Notes: a model not told the origin generated them from the sequence alone. A stretch of DNA of 64,000 nucleotides from Bartonella sp. CM31XJBT (GCF_028618555.1 NZ_JAQITD010000004.1:62001-126000), one strand, 5' to 3'; positions 9,836 to 24,259 are shown, counted from the first letter of the stretch. Made by a program: numbers and translations.

Positions 9836-10256
9836 AAAATGAAGGCAGGTTCAAGATTCCAATTTTCTTTACCATAACACTTTAATCTTTAAACATAGAG
9901 AAATAAATTAGTAATTTTATTTTAAAAAAGTATAAAATCATCCTTTTATCTCAGTTTCTCCAATCCTATCTAATGCAGATGAAAAACATGATAATAGAGA
10001 AAAATGACATATTGTATCTTAAATTACTTTGTATTGTATCAGTTAAATAGCATACTTAAAGTTGACATAAAGCGCTTAGCCTCTTATCTCTACTTTACAA
10101 TTAGAGTGAAAAATTGCACACCAGCAAGTATAATGGTACCATCTGCATTTCATGATGTCTCCAATGATATCAGACAACCTGAAGGAAATGTAGAGTATGG
10201 GGAGAGCATATGAATTTCCCAACAAGAGTGACAACAATTAAAAGAAAGGGCCAGAG
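9836..10256. other. Intergenic region between divergent parvulin gene and secA
   Basis: About 420 bases, AT-rich. It must carry the promoters of both divergent genes. A 69-codon ORF at 10004-10213 shows no family resemblance and I do not count it. The only element I can point to is a sigma-70-like promoter for secA. Confidence 0.6.
10062..10090 (+). promoter_or_regulatory. Possible secA promoter
   Basis: A perfect -35 hexamer TTGACA (10062-10067) is followed after 17 bases by TATCTC (10085-10090), a weak -10. It would give a leader of about 160 bases ahead of secA. This is inference from consensus matching only. Confidence 0.35.
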
Positions 10257-12974
10257 ATGGTCAGTTTAGGTGTTTTTGCCCGTAAGTTTTTTGGTTCAGC
10301 TCATGAGCGACATCTCAAAGCACTCCGCCAAAAAGTTGCACAAATTAATGCTTTGGAAGAACAATTCCTAAAATTAAGTGATGAGCAGCTTTGCCAAAAA
10401 ACAGATGCCTTTCGTAAACGTCTTAGTGAAGGTGAAAGTGTTGATTTGCTCTTACCAGAAGCTTTCGCGACTGTTCGTGAAGCCGCAAAACGTGTTTATG
10501 ACATGCGTCCTTTTGACGTACAACTTATTGGTGGAATGGTCCTTCACGACTGCGGCATAGCTGAAATGCGTACTGGTGAAGGTAAAACCTTAATGGCAAC
10601 TCTACCAATTTATCTCAATGCATTGGAAGGTAAAGGCGTTCATGTTGTGACAGTAAACGATTATCTCGCCAGTCGTGATGCTGAAACAATGGGAAAAATT
10701 TTTAGTTTTCTAGGGCTTACAACAGGCGTGATTCTTCATGATCTTGATAGTGATGCCCGCCGAGAGGCCTATGCATGCGACATCACCTATGCCACAAATA
10801 ATGAACTAGGTTTTGATTATTTGCGTGATAATATGGCCTTCGATCGTAGTCAAATGGTCCAACGGGGACATCATTACGCAATTGTCGATGAAGTTGATTC
10901 GATTCTTATTGATGAAGCCCGTACCCCCCTTATTATTTCTGGTCCTCTAGAAGATCGTACTGACTTCTATAACCTTATTGATACATTTATTCCTGCCTTA
11001 ACTCCAGAAGACTATGAAATAGACGAAAAACAAAAAACAACGACATTTACCGAAGTTGGTACTGAAAAAATTGAAAAAATGCTCGAACAAGCTGGGCATC
11101 TTAAAGGTGAGAGTCTTTATGACATAGAAAATGTCGCTATCGTTCATCATGTCAATAATGCTCTAAAAGCTCATAAACTGTTTGCTCGCGATAAAGATTA
11201 CATTGTTCGCAATGATGAAATCGTTATTATTGACGAATTTACAGGGCGAATGATGCCTGGGCGGCGTTATTCTGAAGGACTTCATCAAGCGTTAGAAGCT
11301 AAAGAGCATGTTGCTATTCAACCAGAAAACCAGACACTTGCTTCCATCACTTTCCAAAATTACTTCCGTATGTATAGGAAATTATCTGGCATGACTGGAA
11401 CTGCAACAACAGAAGCCGAAGAATTCAGAAATATTTATGGTCTTGACGTTGTCGAAATCCCTACAAATTTGCCAATACAACGTATTGATGAAGATGATGA
11501 GATTTATCGAACAGCAGAAGAGAAATATCGGGCAATTGTGCGTGATATCCGTCAAGCGCACGAAAAAGAACAGCCTATTCTTGTTGGAACAACCTCTATT
11601 GAAAAGTCAGAACAATTGGCAGAGCGTTTGCGAAAAGAAGGCATTACCGATTTTAGAGTCTTAAATGCTCGCTATCACGAACAAGAAGCATATATCATTG
11701 CGCAAGCAGGCGTTCCTAGAGCTCTCACCATTGCAACCAACATGGCAGGACGCGGTACGGATATACAGCTTGGTGGTAATGTTGAAATGCGCATCCGACA
11801 AGAGTTACAGGATATCCCCGAAGGTCCAGAGCGGACAGCTAAAATTGAAGAAATAAAAAAAGATGTTCAGAAGCTTAAAGAAAAAGCTTTAGCGGCTGGA
11901 GGGCTTTACGTTATCGCTACTGAACGTCATGAAAGCCGTCGTATTGATAACCAGCTTCGTGGACGTTCTGGTCGCCAAGGCGATCCTGGTCGCTCAAAAT
12001 TCTTTCTCTCTCTTCAAGATGATCTTATGCGTATCTTTGGCTCTAACCGTATGGATGGTATGCTGCAAAAACTTGGATTGAAAGAAAATGAAGCTATTAT
12101 CCATCCATGGATTAATAAAGCCCTTGAAAAAGCACAAAAAAAGGTCGAAGCACGAAACTTTGAAATTCGTAAAAATCTGCTAAAATATGATGATGTCATG
12201 AATGATCAACGCAAGGTTATTTTTGAACAGCGTATGGAGGTCATGAACGCAGATGATTTATCAGAAATGATCCTTGAAATGCGCAATGAAGTCGTAGAGG
12301 ATCTCGTAGAGGCTTATATTCCATCAGGGACATATTCTGAAAAATGGGATGCAAAAACTCTTGAAGAAGAGCTTCAACAACTCTTTAATCTTGAGCTTCC
12401 AGTGGAAGAATGGGCAAAAGAAGATGGAATTGCCGAGGAGCAAATTCTAGAGCGTGTATCAGATGCTGTTACAAAACTTGAAAATGAGCGTACTGAACGA
12501 TATTCTCCAGAAGTTATGGCTTATTTTCACAAAGCAGTATTGCTCGAAACTATTGACACGTTATGGCGTGAACATCTGGTGAGTTTAGACCATTTGCGTT
12601 CTGTTGTTGGTTTTCGTGGTTATGCGCAGCGGGATCCGCTCAATGAATATAAGACAGAATCATTTGAACTCTTTCAAAGTATGTTGAGAAATTTGCGCCG
12701 AATTGTCACTTCTAAGCTTATGCGCTTTGAAATCATTCAACACCCCACAGAACCGACCATACCTGAGCAAACTGATGCTGCTTCTTCTGTCTTTAATGAT
12801 CAAAGTCAAGAAAATGCTCCCACCTTATCGGCACGATCACAAGAAAATAGATTTGTTAATCCACAAGATCGTGACCCTAACGATATAACCACATGGGGAA
12901 AAGTTGGACGTAATGAGCGTTGTCCTTGCGGTTCAGAGAAAAAATACAAACACTGTCATGGAGCCTTTATTTGA
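10257..12974 (+). CDS. secA: Preprotein translocase motor SecA
   Basis: The ATPase that drives preproteins through SecYEG at the inner membrane; 905 residues, full length. Walker A MRTGEGKT (G107-E-G-K-T), [12 protein letters not shown] (DEAD-like motif), [14 protein letters not shown] and [10 protein letters not shown] helicase motifs are all present. The C-terminus carries the zinc-binding tail [14 protein letters not shown], which binds SecB and phospholipid. GAAAGGGCCAGAG precedes the ATG. The downstream fur-family gene begins only about 10 bases after the stop. Confidence 0.98.
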   Translation: MVSLGVFARKFFGSAHERHLKALRQKVAQINALEEQFLKLSDEQLCQKTDAFRKRLSEGESVDLLLPEAFATVREAAKRVYDMRPFDVQLIGGMVLHDCGIAEMRTGEGKTLMATLPIYLNALEGKGVHVVTVNDYLASRDAETMGKIFSFLGLTTGVILHDLDSDARREAYACDITYATNNELGFDYLRDNMAFDRSQMVQRGHHYAIVDEVDSILIDEARTPLIISGPLEDRTDFYNLIDTFIPALTPEDYEIDEKQKTTTFTEVGTEKIEKMLEQAGHLKGESLYDIENVAIVHHVNNALKAHKLFARDKDYIVRNDEIVIIDEFTGRMMPGRRYSEGLHQALEAKEHVAIQPENQTLASITFQNYFRMYRKLSGMTGTATTEAEEFRNIYGLDVVEIPTNLPIQRIDEDDEIYRTAEEKYRAIVRDIRQAHEKEQPILVGTTSIEKSEQLAERLRKEGITDFRVLNARYHEQEAYIIAQAGVPRALTIATNMAGRGTDIQLGGNVEMRIRQELQDIPEGPERTAKIEEIKKDVQKLKEKALAAGGLYVIATERHESRRIDNQLRGRSGRQGDPGRSKFFLSLQDDLMRIFGSNRMDGMLQKLGLKENEAIIHPWINKALEKAQKKVEARNFEIRKNLLKYDDVMNDQRKVIFEQRMEVMNADDLSEMILEMRNEVVEDLVEAYIPSGTYSEKWDAKTLEEELQQLFNLELPVEEWAKEDGIAEEQILERVSDAVTKLENERTERYSPEVMAYFHKAVLLETIDTLWREHLVSLDHLRSVVGFRGYAQRDPLNEYKTESFELFQSMLRNLRRIVTSKLMRFEIIQHPTEPTIPEQTDAASSVFNDQSQENAPTLSARSQENRFVNPQDRDPNDITTWGKVGRNERCPCGSEKKYKHCHGAFI

Positions 12975-12984
12975 AAAGCAAATT

Positions 12985-13404
12985 ATGCAAATGAATAAAA
13001 AGCGAAATTATGAGCAAGAATTGCGCACCGCTGGTTTAAGAGTAACACGTCAACGACGAGTTATTCTTGATATTTTGACTGATACAAATGATCATCCCAA
13101 TGCATTTGAAATTTTTCAGCGTGCAAACAAAATAGATTCGAATATTTCACTCTCAACTGTTTATCGAACCATGAAAATATTAGAAGGAAATGGAACAATT
13201 CATCGCCATAGCTTTAGTGGTGGTCCATCTCGTTTTGAGCAAGCAGATGGGCAACATCATGATCATCTCATTGATATAGAAACAGGACAAGTCATCGAGT
13301 TTCATTCTGATGTTATTGAAAAGCTACAAGAGGAAATTGCAAAATCTCTTGGCTATGATATTATTCATCACCGCCTTGAACTTTACGGAAAAAAAAACTC
13401 TTAA
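12985..13404 (+). CDS. fur: Fur-family metalloregulator
   Basis: A Fur-superfamily transcriptional repressor of about 139 residues. The winged-helix region shows [13 protein letters not shown] and the recognition segment [13 protein letters not shown]. The metal-sensing region has the family HHDHLID motif, but there is no CXXC pair, matching rhizobial Fur/Mur proteins, several of which respond to manganese rather than iron. Zur or Irr are less likely: Irr has a distinct haem motif. The start is uncertain among ATG 12958, 12985 and 12991. It follows secA by about 10 bases, so read-through transcription is plausible. Confidence 0.85.
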   Translation: MQMNKKRNYEQELRTAGLRVTRQRRVILDILTDTNDHPNAFEIFQRANKIDSNISLSTVYRTMKILEGNGTIHRHSFSGGPSRFEQADGQHHDHLIDIETGQVIEFHSDVIEKLQEEIAKSLGYDIIHHRLELYGKKNS

Positions 13405-13627
13405 AAAAGTGATCATATATCATTAGATAAAAGACCTCAGGCAAATCAAATTTTATAAAAATTTACCTTTAAAATATAATAGTTTTCATTGGCAAAAAAA
13501 AAGAATTGCTTTATTACCCCTCTTTGTATGATGCTATACGGTAATTCATTGCCAATATTATAACAAAAAATCATTGCAACAAAATATTATAAAAAATTGT
13601 ATTATAAAAAATTAGGCCAATATTATC

Positions 13628-14700
13628 ATGGTTTCCTTGCCACAAGATCGTATGAGACAGCTTGAAAAGCGCTTTGAAATAATTGAAAGCCAAATGACGA
13701 CGAATCCAAATGCTGAAACATATGTTAAATTAGCTTCTGAATATGCAGAACTACAACCCGTTATTGCCTCTATACGCGCATTAAATGCTCTTTACGAAGA
13801 GATTACAGAATTAGAAACGATTATCAACGATAAACAAACAGATATAGAGATACGTAATCTTGCCCAAGAAGAGCTACCATCGTTATATAAAAAAGTAGAG
13901 CAATTTGAAAAAGAACTCCAGATTCTGCTTTTGCCTAAAGATGTTGCTGATGAAAAAAACGCTATTGTTGAAATTCGTGCAGGAACGGGTGGATCAGAAG
14001 CAGCACTTTTTTCCGGTGATCTTTTCCGCATGTATGAACGTTATGCCCATGCTCACCATTGGAAAGTAGAAGTTATTTCACTTAGTGAGGGGGAAGTTGG
14101 CGGATATAAAGAGATTATTGCTACCATTTCAGGAAAAGGTGTCTTTTCTAAATTGAAATATGAATCAGGGGTTCATCGTGTGCAACGCATCCCTGAAACA
14201 GAAACAGGTGGACGTATCCATACATCTGCTGCTACCGTTGCTGTGCTTCCAGAAGCTGAAGATATTGATATTGATATTCGTCCTGAAGATATTCGTATCG
14301 ACACAATGCGTGCATCCGGAGCAGGAGGACAGCATGTTAATACAACGGATTCAGCTGTTCGTATCACGCATATTCCAACAGGAATTATGGTCGTACAAGC
14401 AGAAAAATCACAACATCAAAACCGAGCAAGAGCCCTTCAAATTTTACGGGCACGCTTATTCGATATCGAACGACAAAAAGCGGAAAGTGAACGTTCAGCT
14501 TCTCGTAAAAGCCAAGTTGGTTCTGGTGATCGCTCAGAACGTATTCGTACCTATAATTTTCCACAAGGACGTGTCACGGATCACCGTATTAATCTAACCT
14601 TGTATAAGCTTGATCGCATTCTAGAGGGAGATCTTGATGAGCTTCTTCATGCACTCATCTCAGATCATCAAACAACACTGCTGATGGAAATGGATAATAA

Positions 14701-14704
<4 letters not shown>
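13628..14704 (+). CDS. prfA: Peptide chain release factor 1
   Basis: RF1 recognises UAA and UAG and triggers peptide release. It has 358 residues. The codon-recognition tripeptide of the P-x-T type reads PET at about 188-190. The catalytic GGQ motif lies in SGAGGQHVN near residue 233. The stop TGA overlaps the start of prmC, whose product methylates the GGQ glutamine; gene order and function therefore agree. Confidence 0.97.
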
Positions 14705-18681
<3,977 letters not shown>

Positions 18682-18700
<19 letters not shown>

Positions 18701-19080
18701 AATATTTCCAATCCCTTTTTTACATAAATAACGTCTTCATCAGTTCCACGCAGCTCAAAACGATAAAGGCAAGGTACACAACATTTTTCAGCAATAATTT
18801 TACTTGCTAAATTATAATAGCGACCAAAATTACGATTCCCACCGCCAATAACACCACAAATTAATTTTCGGTTCTCAGCTTCATTAAGAAACTGGACAAC
18901 GGCTTTCGGCACTGCCCCTCTTCCTTCACCATCTGCATATGTAGGAACAACCAGTACATAAGGTTCACCAACCAATGCAGAAGGCTTTCTTTTATCAATT
19001 TTGAAGAGTCGTTGACCAAGCTGCGAGACAAAATGCTGTGTATTACCCGTTGCACTCGAATAATAAACAATAAGCCCCAT
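18682..19080 (-). CDS. nrdI: NrdI flavodoxin-like protein
   Basis: A small flavodoxin that supplies oxidant for assembly of the Mn2-tyrosyl radical cofactor in NrdF; about 132 residues. The FMN phosphate loop is [10 protein letters not shown] near residue 8, and [13 protein letters not shown] fits the isoalloxazine-binding region. The ATG at 19080 shares one base with the nrdH stop (TAATG); an upstream in-frame start at 19089 is also open. Confidence 0.94.
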
Positions 19081-19304
19081 TAAGCACAAAGACCACTAAT
19101 CATATCTGGTCTAAAACCAGACCAATGATTTTCACCACAAACAACGACAGGAACCTGACGATACCCCAGAGATTGAACAAAACTGTATGCTTGTTCATCA
19201 CAGGAAATATCAACAACACGATAACGAATGCCTTTTGCATCAAAAGCGCGGCGTGTAGCATCACATTGGACACAAGATGGTTTACTATAAATAGTGATCG
19301 ACAT
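19080..19304 (-). CDS. nrdH: NrdH glutaredoxin-like electron donor
   Basis: NrdH is a small redoxin that reduces NrdE. With the ATG at 19304 it has 74 residues. The active site is CVQC at residues 11-14, and the C-terminal WSGFRPDMI segment is the family's thioredoxin-reductase contact. A TTG at 19313 is an alternative start, but the ATG is better placed behind a GAAAGTTGAAGAA purine tract. First gene of nrdHIEF. Confidence 0.94.
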   Translation of the reverse strand: MSITIYSKPSCVQCDATRRAFDAKGIRYRVVDISCDEQAYSFVQSLGYRQVPVVVCGENHWSGFRPDMISGLCA

Positions 19305-19470
19305 TTTCTTCAACTTTCACAATTCCAAACAATCAACCCTCAAAGGTCAATCTAATAATTTTATAGGTACTCAAGAATAACAAAAAATAGAAATTGTACG
19401 CAAAGCATGTGGTTATTCTTCAAATAGTACACAGCTTCCTGAATATAACAGAATTCCTCATCAAATAACT

Positions 19471-19554
19471 TCAAAGACTATGATGAGAATAAGAGATTAT
19501 TCTACAACTTAAATGGCAAAGCCCCCTAGTTATAAAACAATCTTTTGCTTGCAT
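19471..19554 (-). CDS. 27-residue leader ORF upstream of nrdHIEF
   Basis: On the minus strand, an ORF of 27 codons begins with ATG at 19554 and ends with TGA at 19471-19473. Its ribosome binding site, AGGAGGG (19562-19568), is the best of any gene here and sits 7 bases from the ATG. The product (begins MQAKDCFITRG) contains three cysteines and a histidine pair and matches no family I know. It lies about 170 bases upstream of nrdH in the same direction, so it could be a regulatory leader peptide for the ribonucleotide reductase operon. Alternatively it is an independent small protein or a chance match. Confidence 0.5.
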   Translation of the reverse strand: MQAKDCFITRGLCHLSCRIISYSHHSL

Positions 19555-19804
19555 TACAATTCCCTCCTGCTGTCTAAAAAACTAACGTTCTAAACTACCG
19601 TTTTCCAAGAGCTCTGTTTTACTCTTTTACGGCAAAAATCAATTACAAAAATGAAAGGGAATCCTTCCAAAAGAGATCCTTCAGCAAAAATACTGCTATA
19701 CCCTTGGTCAATAAACTCTTTACAATAATGGAAATAACTTAGATACCAAACGAAACACACTAACACCCTCTCTTGTGCTTATTTAGAATCACCAATCATT
19801 TTGA

Positions 19805-19818
19805 TACTATATATAGTA
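19805..19818. promoter_or_regulatory. NrdR-box-like palindrome
   Basis: The perfect palindrome TACTATATATAGTA (flanked to give a further AT step on each side) matches the core of the NrdR operator (consensus core CTATATATAG). It lies in the shared nrdHIEF/znu intergenic region, about 500 bases from nrdH and 157 from znuC. NrdR boxes usually come in pairs about 31-32 bases apart; I do not see a second one at that distance. Tentative. Confidence 0.4.
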
Positions 19819-19907
19819 TATACTCTCTCTCTTTCGTCAAGGTGAATTCAATTATTATTTTTAATTTTCCACGATCTTCCCACTAAAATTTTCAGTACTC
19901 AAAACTA

Positions 19908-19950
19908 TGTAATAATATAACATTTTGTTGACAAACGTTATATTATTACA
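19908..19950. promoter_or_regulatory. znuC: Twin Zur-like boxes in inverted orientation before znuC
   Basis: Two 15-base near-palindromes, TGTAATAATATAACA (19908-19922) and CGTTATATTATTACA (19936-19950), are inverted copies of one another and flank a TTGACA hexamer (19928-19933). They match the alphaproteobacterial Zur operator pattern (TGTTATA-N-TATAACA type). The second box would lie between -35 and the expected -10 (TAGTTT, 19951-19956), so zinc-loaded repressor should block transcription of the zinc transporter. Confidence 0.65.
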
Positions 19951-19974
19951 TAGTTTCCAAAATAATAAGCAACG

Positions 19975-20739
19975 ATGGTAAAAAATATGGATCTGCTCTT
20001 CAATAAGACAACATTAGGCTATAGGAATAGAATAGCAATAAAGAACTTTTCAGCAAAGTTAAAAGCTGGTTCATTGGTCGCAATAACAGGTGATAATGGC
20101 GCTGGAAAATCGACACTGCTAAAAGCCATCGCCGGATTGATTAAACCTCTTAAGGGAAAAATTATAAAACAAAAAAAAAGTCGCATTGCTTATCTTGCTC
20201 AGCAATGTGATATAGATCAAACATTTCCAATTGATGTGAAAACGCTTGTAAAAACAGGACTGTGGTCTTTTTGTGGATTATGGAAAAATCAACGCCCTTA
20301 TGATTCTAAGATTCAAAATGCGCTTAAAATGGTTGGGCTTACAGAACTCGCACCCCGTTCACTTGAAACATTATCAGGCGGGCAATTACAACGCGCTCTT
20401 TTTGCACGTATCATTGTGCAAGATGCCAATATTATTTTGCTTGATGAACCTTTCAATGGTGTAGATCATAGTACCCAAAAAGACCTTCTTGCACTGATCA
20501 CATACTGGCAACAGCAAGGACGCACAATTCTCACCGCACTCCATAACCCTCTCATCGTGCAAGAATTTTTCCCCCAAATGATTCAAATTGATCAACAAAA
20601 CGCCTTTTATGGAGAAACAACACAGTTTTTAAACAACACCATTCATCACGTTATGCCACCTCTCTCATCCAATTCTTTCCCTGTTAGCGCACAAAAACAA
20701 AATCTTCCCATCAATGATCCTCTCTTTCTTAGGTTATAA
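19975..20739 (+). CDS. znuC: Zinc ABC transporter ATP-binding protein
   Basis: ATPase of a metal (cluster A-I) ABC importer; 254 residues. Walker A GDNGAGKST (39-47), signature LSGGQLQRA (about 138-146) and Walker B NIILLDEPF are intact. The Q-loop is AYLAQQC. An in-frame ATG at 19987 is an alternative start. First gene of znuC-znuB-znuA. The order ATPase, permease, binding protein also fits AztABC-type zinc systems; the Zur-like boxes upstream favour zinc over manganese. Confidence 0.88.
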   Translation: MVKNMDLLFNKTTLGYRNRIAIKNFSAKLKAGSLVAITGDNGAGKSTLLKAIAGLIKPLKGKIIKQKKSRIAYLAQQCDIDQTFPIDVKTLVKTGLWSFCGLWKNQRPYDSKIQNALKMVGLTELAPRSLETLSGGQLQRALFARIIVQDANIILLDEPFNGVDHSTQKDLLALITYWQQQGRTILTALHNPLIVQEFFPQMIQIDQQNAFYGETTQFLNNTIHHVMPPLSSNSFPVSAQKQNLPINDPLFLRL

Positions 20740-20742
20740 GAC

Positions 20743-21612
20743 GTGTATGCATTTTTTCTTGCCCCCTTTGTTGATTTCCAATTTATGCAAAACGCCCTTA
20801 TCGGTTCTATTTTCCTGTCTATTAGCGCTTGTCCTGTTGGTGTGTTTTTGATGCTCCGTGGAATGAGCTTGACAGGAGATGCTATCTCTCATGCCATTCT
20901 TCCTGGTGTTGCAACTGCTTTTCTGATTTGTGGCTTTTCCCTCATATCTATGACACTTGGTGGCATCTTCGCTGGTATTATTGTTGCTTTAGCAACCATT
21001 TTAATTTCACGAAATAGCTTTCAGAAAGAAGATGCATCCATGACTGTCTTTTATCTTATTGCACTCGCGGCAGGTGTCATTATTATCTCACTGAAAGATT
21101 CAACAATTGAGCTGCTTCATCTCTTATTCGGATCGGTTCTTGCACTTGATGCACAAGCCCTCTGGTTAATCACTACTATAATGCTGATTACACTATGCAG
21201 TCTTTGTATTTTTTGGCGCGCACTCGTTTTAGAAAGCTTTGACCCCCTCTTTTTTAAATCACTCTCTCCATTGAGTAAATATATTCATATTTCATTGCTT
21301 GGACTTGTGGTGTTGAATCTGGTTGGAGGCTTTCAGTCACTAGGAACATTACTTTCCGTTGGCATTATGATGATTCCAGCTATTACAGCCCGTTTTTGGT
21401 TTTCACGGCTAGGCCCTATTTGCGCGCTTTCCACTCTTTTTGGAATCATTTCTAGTGTATGTGGTCTCCTGCTTTCTTTTCATCTTTCACTTCCATCCGG
21501 CCCTGCTATCATCATTGCCGCAGGATTTATTTATCTTGTTTCCTGTTTGATAAGTCCACGTGGCTTTATTGTAACATGGTTTCCCCACCTCTTTTATACC
21601 TCCTCACTTTAA
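20743..21612 (+). CDS. znuB: Zinc ABC transporter permease
   Basis: Integral membrane component of the zinc importer; 289 residues, with about eight hydrophobic segments. SACPVGVFLMLRGMSLTGDAISHAILPG is the recognisable ABC-3 family region (residues about 27-54). The GTG start at 20743 lies 3 bases after the znuC stop; the next in-frame ATG (20785) would cut into the first membrane segment, so GTG is preferred. Confidence 0.88.
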   Translation: MYAFFLAPFVDFQFMQNALIGSIFLSISACPVGVFLMLRGMSLTGDAISHAILPGVATAFLICGFSLISMTLGGIFAGIIVALATILISRNSFQKEDASMTVFYLIALAAGVIIISLKDSTIELLHLLFGSVLALDAQALWLITTIMLITLCSLCIFWRALVLESFDPLFFKSLSPLSKYIHISLLGLVVLNLVGGFQSLGTLLSVGIMMIPAITARFWFSRLGPICALSTLFGIISSVCGLLLSFHLSLPSGPAIIIAAGFIYLVSCLISPRGFIVTWFPHLFYTSSL

Positions 21613-21622
21613 GGAAAAAAAT

Positions 21623-22540
21623 GTGCCTAAGTTTGCTCAAAAATTTGTTCTTCTTGGAGCTTTATTGCTTGCTCTTTCTCCATTTTCTGCTTCTGCACAC
21701 AATAAAATCAAAGTTGTTGCGAGCTTTTCTATTCTTGCAGATCTCGTAAAAAATGTAGGAGACAACCATATCTCTATGACCACTTTTGTAGGTCCCAATG
21801 CGAATACCCACACTTATGAACCTACCCCCCATGATGCTCAAGCTCTTAGAAATGCTCAAATTATTTTCATCAACGGACTTCATTTAGAAGGATTCATTGA
21901 TCGCCTCATTACAGCAAGCGGTACAAAAGCACTTCTTGTCGAAGTTAGCGCTAACATTCCCTCCATCAAAATGAAAAATCAAGAACATAATGCCCATCAC
22001 TACCACAGCGTTATTGATCCACACGCTTGGCAAACAATTCCCAATGTCAAAATCTATGTGAAGAATATCGCTGCTGCTTTTTGTAAAATCGATCCACAAT
22101 CCTGTACCAGCTACAAAAAAAATGCCGAAACCTACATCCAAAAACTTACAATAGCACAAGATACCCTAAAAACAAAAATTGCTACCATTCCTAAAGATAA
22201 ACGTATCATTATCACATCTCATGATGCCTTTGGCTATTTTGCCGAGGAATATGGTTTTACTATCCTTGCCCCTCAAAGTGCTTCAACAGAAGCTGAAGCA
22301 ACCGCAGCCGATGTTGCTAAACTTATCAAACAAATTAAAGCGAATAAAGCAGCTGCACTATTCGTTGAAAATATCTCTAATCCCCGTCTCATAAAACAGA
22401 TTGCAAAAGAAACAGGTTTAACAATTGGTGGAACACTTTATTCTGATGCATTGTCAAACAAAAATGGTCCAGCAGCAACTTATCTCGATATGATGGAACA
22501 TAATGTGAATACCATCATTGATGCCATCACAAAACATTAA
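21623..22540 (+). CDS. znuA: Zinc ABC transporter periplasmic binding protein
   Basis: Periplasmic metal receptor of the cluster A-I family; 305 residues with a signal peptide (hydrophobic FVLLGALLLALS, cleavage near SASAHN). Metal-ligand candidates are the His in NTHTYEP (about 54), the His in DPHAW (about 132) and the His in TSHDAFGY (about 195), plus the late Asp. The His-rich loop is short (EHNAHHYHS), unlike E. coli ZnuA and closer to AztC-like proteins. The start is GTG 21623; AAGGA lies 7 bases upstream and the overlapping ATG at 21621 is out of frame. Confidence 0.88.
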   Translation: MPKFAQKFVLLGALLLALSPFSASAHNKIKVVASFSILADLVKNVGDNHISMTTFVGPNANTHTYEPTPHDAQALRNAQIIFINGLHLEGFIDRLITASGTKALLVEVSANIPSIKMKNQEHNAHHYHSVIDPHAWQTIPNVKIYVKNIAAAFCKIDPQSCTSYKKNAETYIQKLTIAQDTLKTKIATIPKDKRIIITSHDAFGYFAEEYGFTILAPQSASTEAEATAADVAKLIKQIKANKAAALFVENISNPRLIKQIAKETGLTIGGTLYSDALSNKNGPAATYLDMMEHNVNTIIDAITKH

Positions 22541-22840
22541 GATCTTCTACAAAAGAGATAAAAAGAGTTTATAAAATCGTAAGTCTATGATTATGTTACT
22601 AATGATACCCAATATCTATAATTGATTAACATTGATATGAAATAAAGTTACTTTTACAGAGAAATTTATACTCAATAGATGCTAAGATAGATAAAGTAAG
22701 TGGATTTATTGCCTCATGGTGCCCAAACCATCAGCAGTAGCACTCTACTTTTCAATGATTCTTTTACAATAACTCTCGACACTTGAAACAATTCAGAAGA
22801 GTCTCAACACAATAATTATTGCAATGTTGGAGACTGAAAG
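22541..22840. other. Non-coding stretch after znuA
   Basis: 300 bases of AT-rich sequence without a credible ORF, RNA gene or clear terminator. The decayed integrase begins at its right edge. Confidence 0.5.
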
Positions 22841-23820
22841 AGAGTATGATGATGGCCCAAGCTTGCATTTTTATAAGCATAAAGATTGAGATACACAATG
22901 GATTTTATGTTATATTACTCATAAACGACTACGTGAAAAAATGTGTTCGGCAATACTTAATCGCCATTATGTAAGAGACATTGGCCCAGATATTTTTGAA
23001 AATCGCAATACTAAATTAAAAGATGATGCTAAAGATAGAATCTATTTTTTATCTTGATGCTTTCATATTCCCCTAAATTAAGCAGTCCCCTCATTTTAGA
23101 AATTACACAAGCAGATAAGCTCATTCTACTCTGGCATACACAACTGAATACAGCACTGAACCGTCTTCATATTTGTCTCAAACATACTGCTGTATAAAGT
23201 TTAGGTTGATTTATAAGCAACAAAAAAGCACACGCTTTATAAGAAAGCAATATGATAAAACCATTAATAGACTGGCAATATATTGAAAAAATATACCAGC
23301 TTTTATAAAATGCTTTGCAAAACAACAATATAACTGTCTTTGTCCCTGCTGATTCTTATAGGTGTTCGCACCGATCCCTTATGTTATATTCATTATGTTA
23401 TATTCATAAAGATCTGTTTGAGGATGATCTACAGGCAATTTTTAACTCAAGAATATAGAAAGATCGATGGGATGTTACAGATGTGTTTCATCTGCTTTTA
23501 TCGTTAAAAGTAATGAAAATTCTAAAACAAGCGCGCCTTCTATCTCTCAATGATTTCTTTTGCAACTGATCGGATACACTCGCTGAGAATTGCATAGTGA
23601 TTTACATGAGAAAAAATAAACTTGCAGCATGCGCGCATAGGTTTCTCTCTAATTTATTTAATTAGTAGAAAAAACAAATGCTTCTTATAGGAGCTCTGAA
23701 ACCATTTTAGATCATATGGTCAGCGGTAAAATAGAATGTGCCTATTCTCGTACAGATTATTTAGAACAGCGTCGTATTTTGTGGATCAAATAGACTTCTT
23801 ATGTTAGGGATCAAAGCTAA
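22840..23820 (+). pseudogene. Nearly full-length decayed phage tyrosine integrase
   Basis: Translated piecewise across many stops and frameshifts, this follows a DUF4102/tyrosine-recombinase integrase from end to end: DGPSLHFYKHKD, DTQWILCYITHKRLREKM (N-terminal arm domain, about 22850-22940), LEITQADK and LLWHTQLNTALNRL (about 23090-23170), LILIGVRTDPL (about 23354, the catalytic-domain Arg region), LKVMKILKQARLLS (about 23515), and the C-terminal IECAYSRTDYLEQRRIL (about 23728-23780), the family's segment just after the catalytic region. It cannot make a protein. Individual boundaries are approximate. Confidence 0.72.
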
Positions 23821-24052
23821 GATATGGGGCGCATCCCCTCTCATCTGTGAATCATTGTTTCCCTCTATTTCTCTCATTTACTTTTTATAAGTTACATAAA
23901 TTATTACATCAAGGAACATATGATAATATATTGTTTTTTATAAAAAAATTATAAATGAGAAAAATATGGTTAATAAATGGTTATTTTATATTGATATTTT
24001 TTTATAATGAAAATGATTTTATTATGTTTGAGGTTTGAAAATAATATTCTTC

Positions 24053-24258
24053 TCACAGACCCTGAAAATGCACATTTTGTTCATATAAATATTTTGGCAT
24101 TCTCAGCGCCATGGGACAATGGATCATTACCAAAACTTTTAAAATTTTATTTTTAATCCCATCGGTTATAATCTGATTTTGTAAATGTAATCGAGAAAGT
24201 CGAAACGCACCATTATCATGACGCGGTATAAAAGAAAGTCGTGTCACATCAATTAATG
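24053..24258 (-). pseudogene. Unassigned short frame downstream of ugpC, possible gene remnant
   Basis: A 64-codon GTG-started frame (ALIDVTRLSFIPRHDNG... when extended to 24258) sits directly after the ugpC stop on the same strand, with no ribosome binding site. The codon pattern looks coding-like, so it may be the tail of a lost operon gene. I cannot assign it to a family with confidence. Confidence 0.25.
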
Positions 24259-24259
24259 C

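Noticed and set aside
10004-10213. 69-codon open frame between the parvulin gene and secA
   Set aside because: No ribosome binding site, no family resemblance, and the predicted secA promoter lies inside it.
22690-22750. Possible tRNA-like stretch (GCCTCATGGTGCCC...)
   Set aside because: No acceptor stem or T-arm could be folded by eye; sequence does not fit a cloverleaf.
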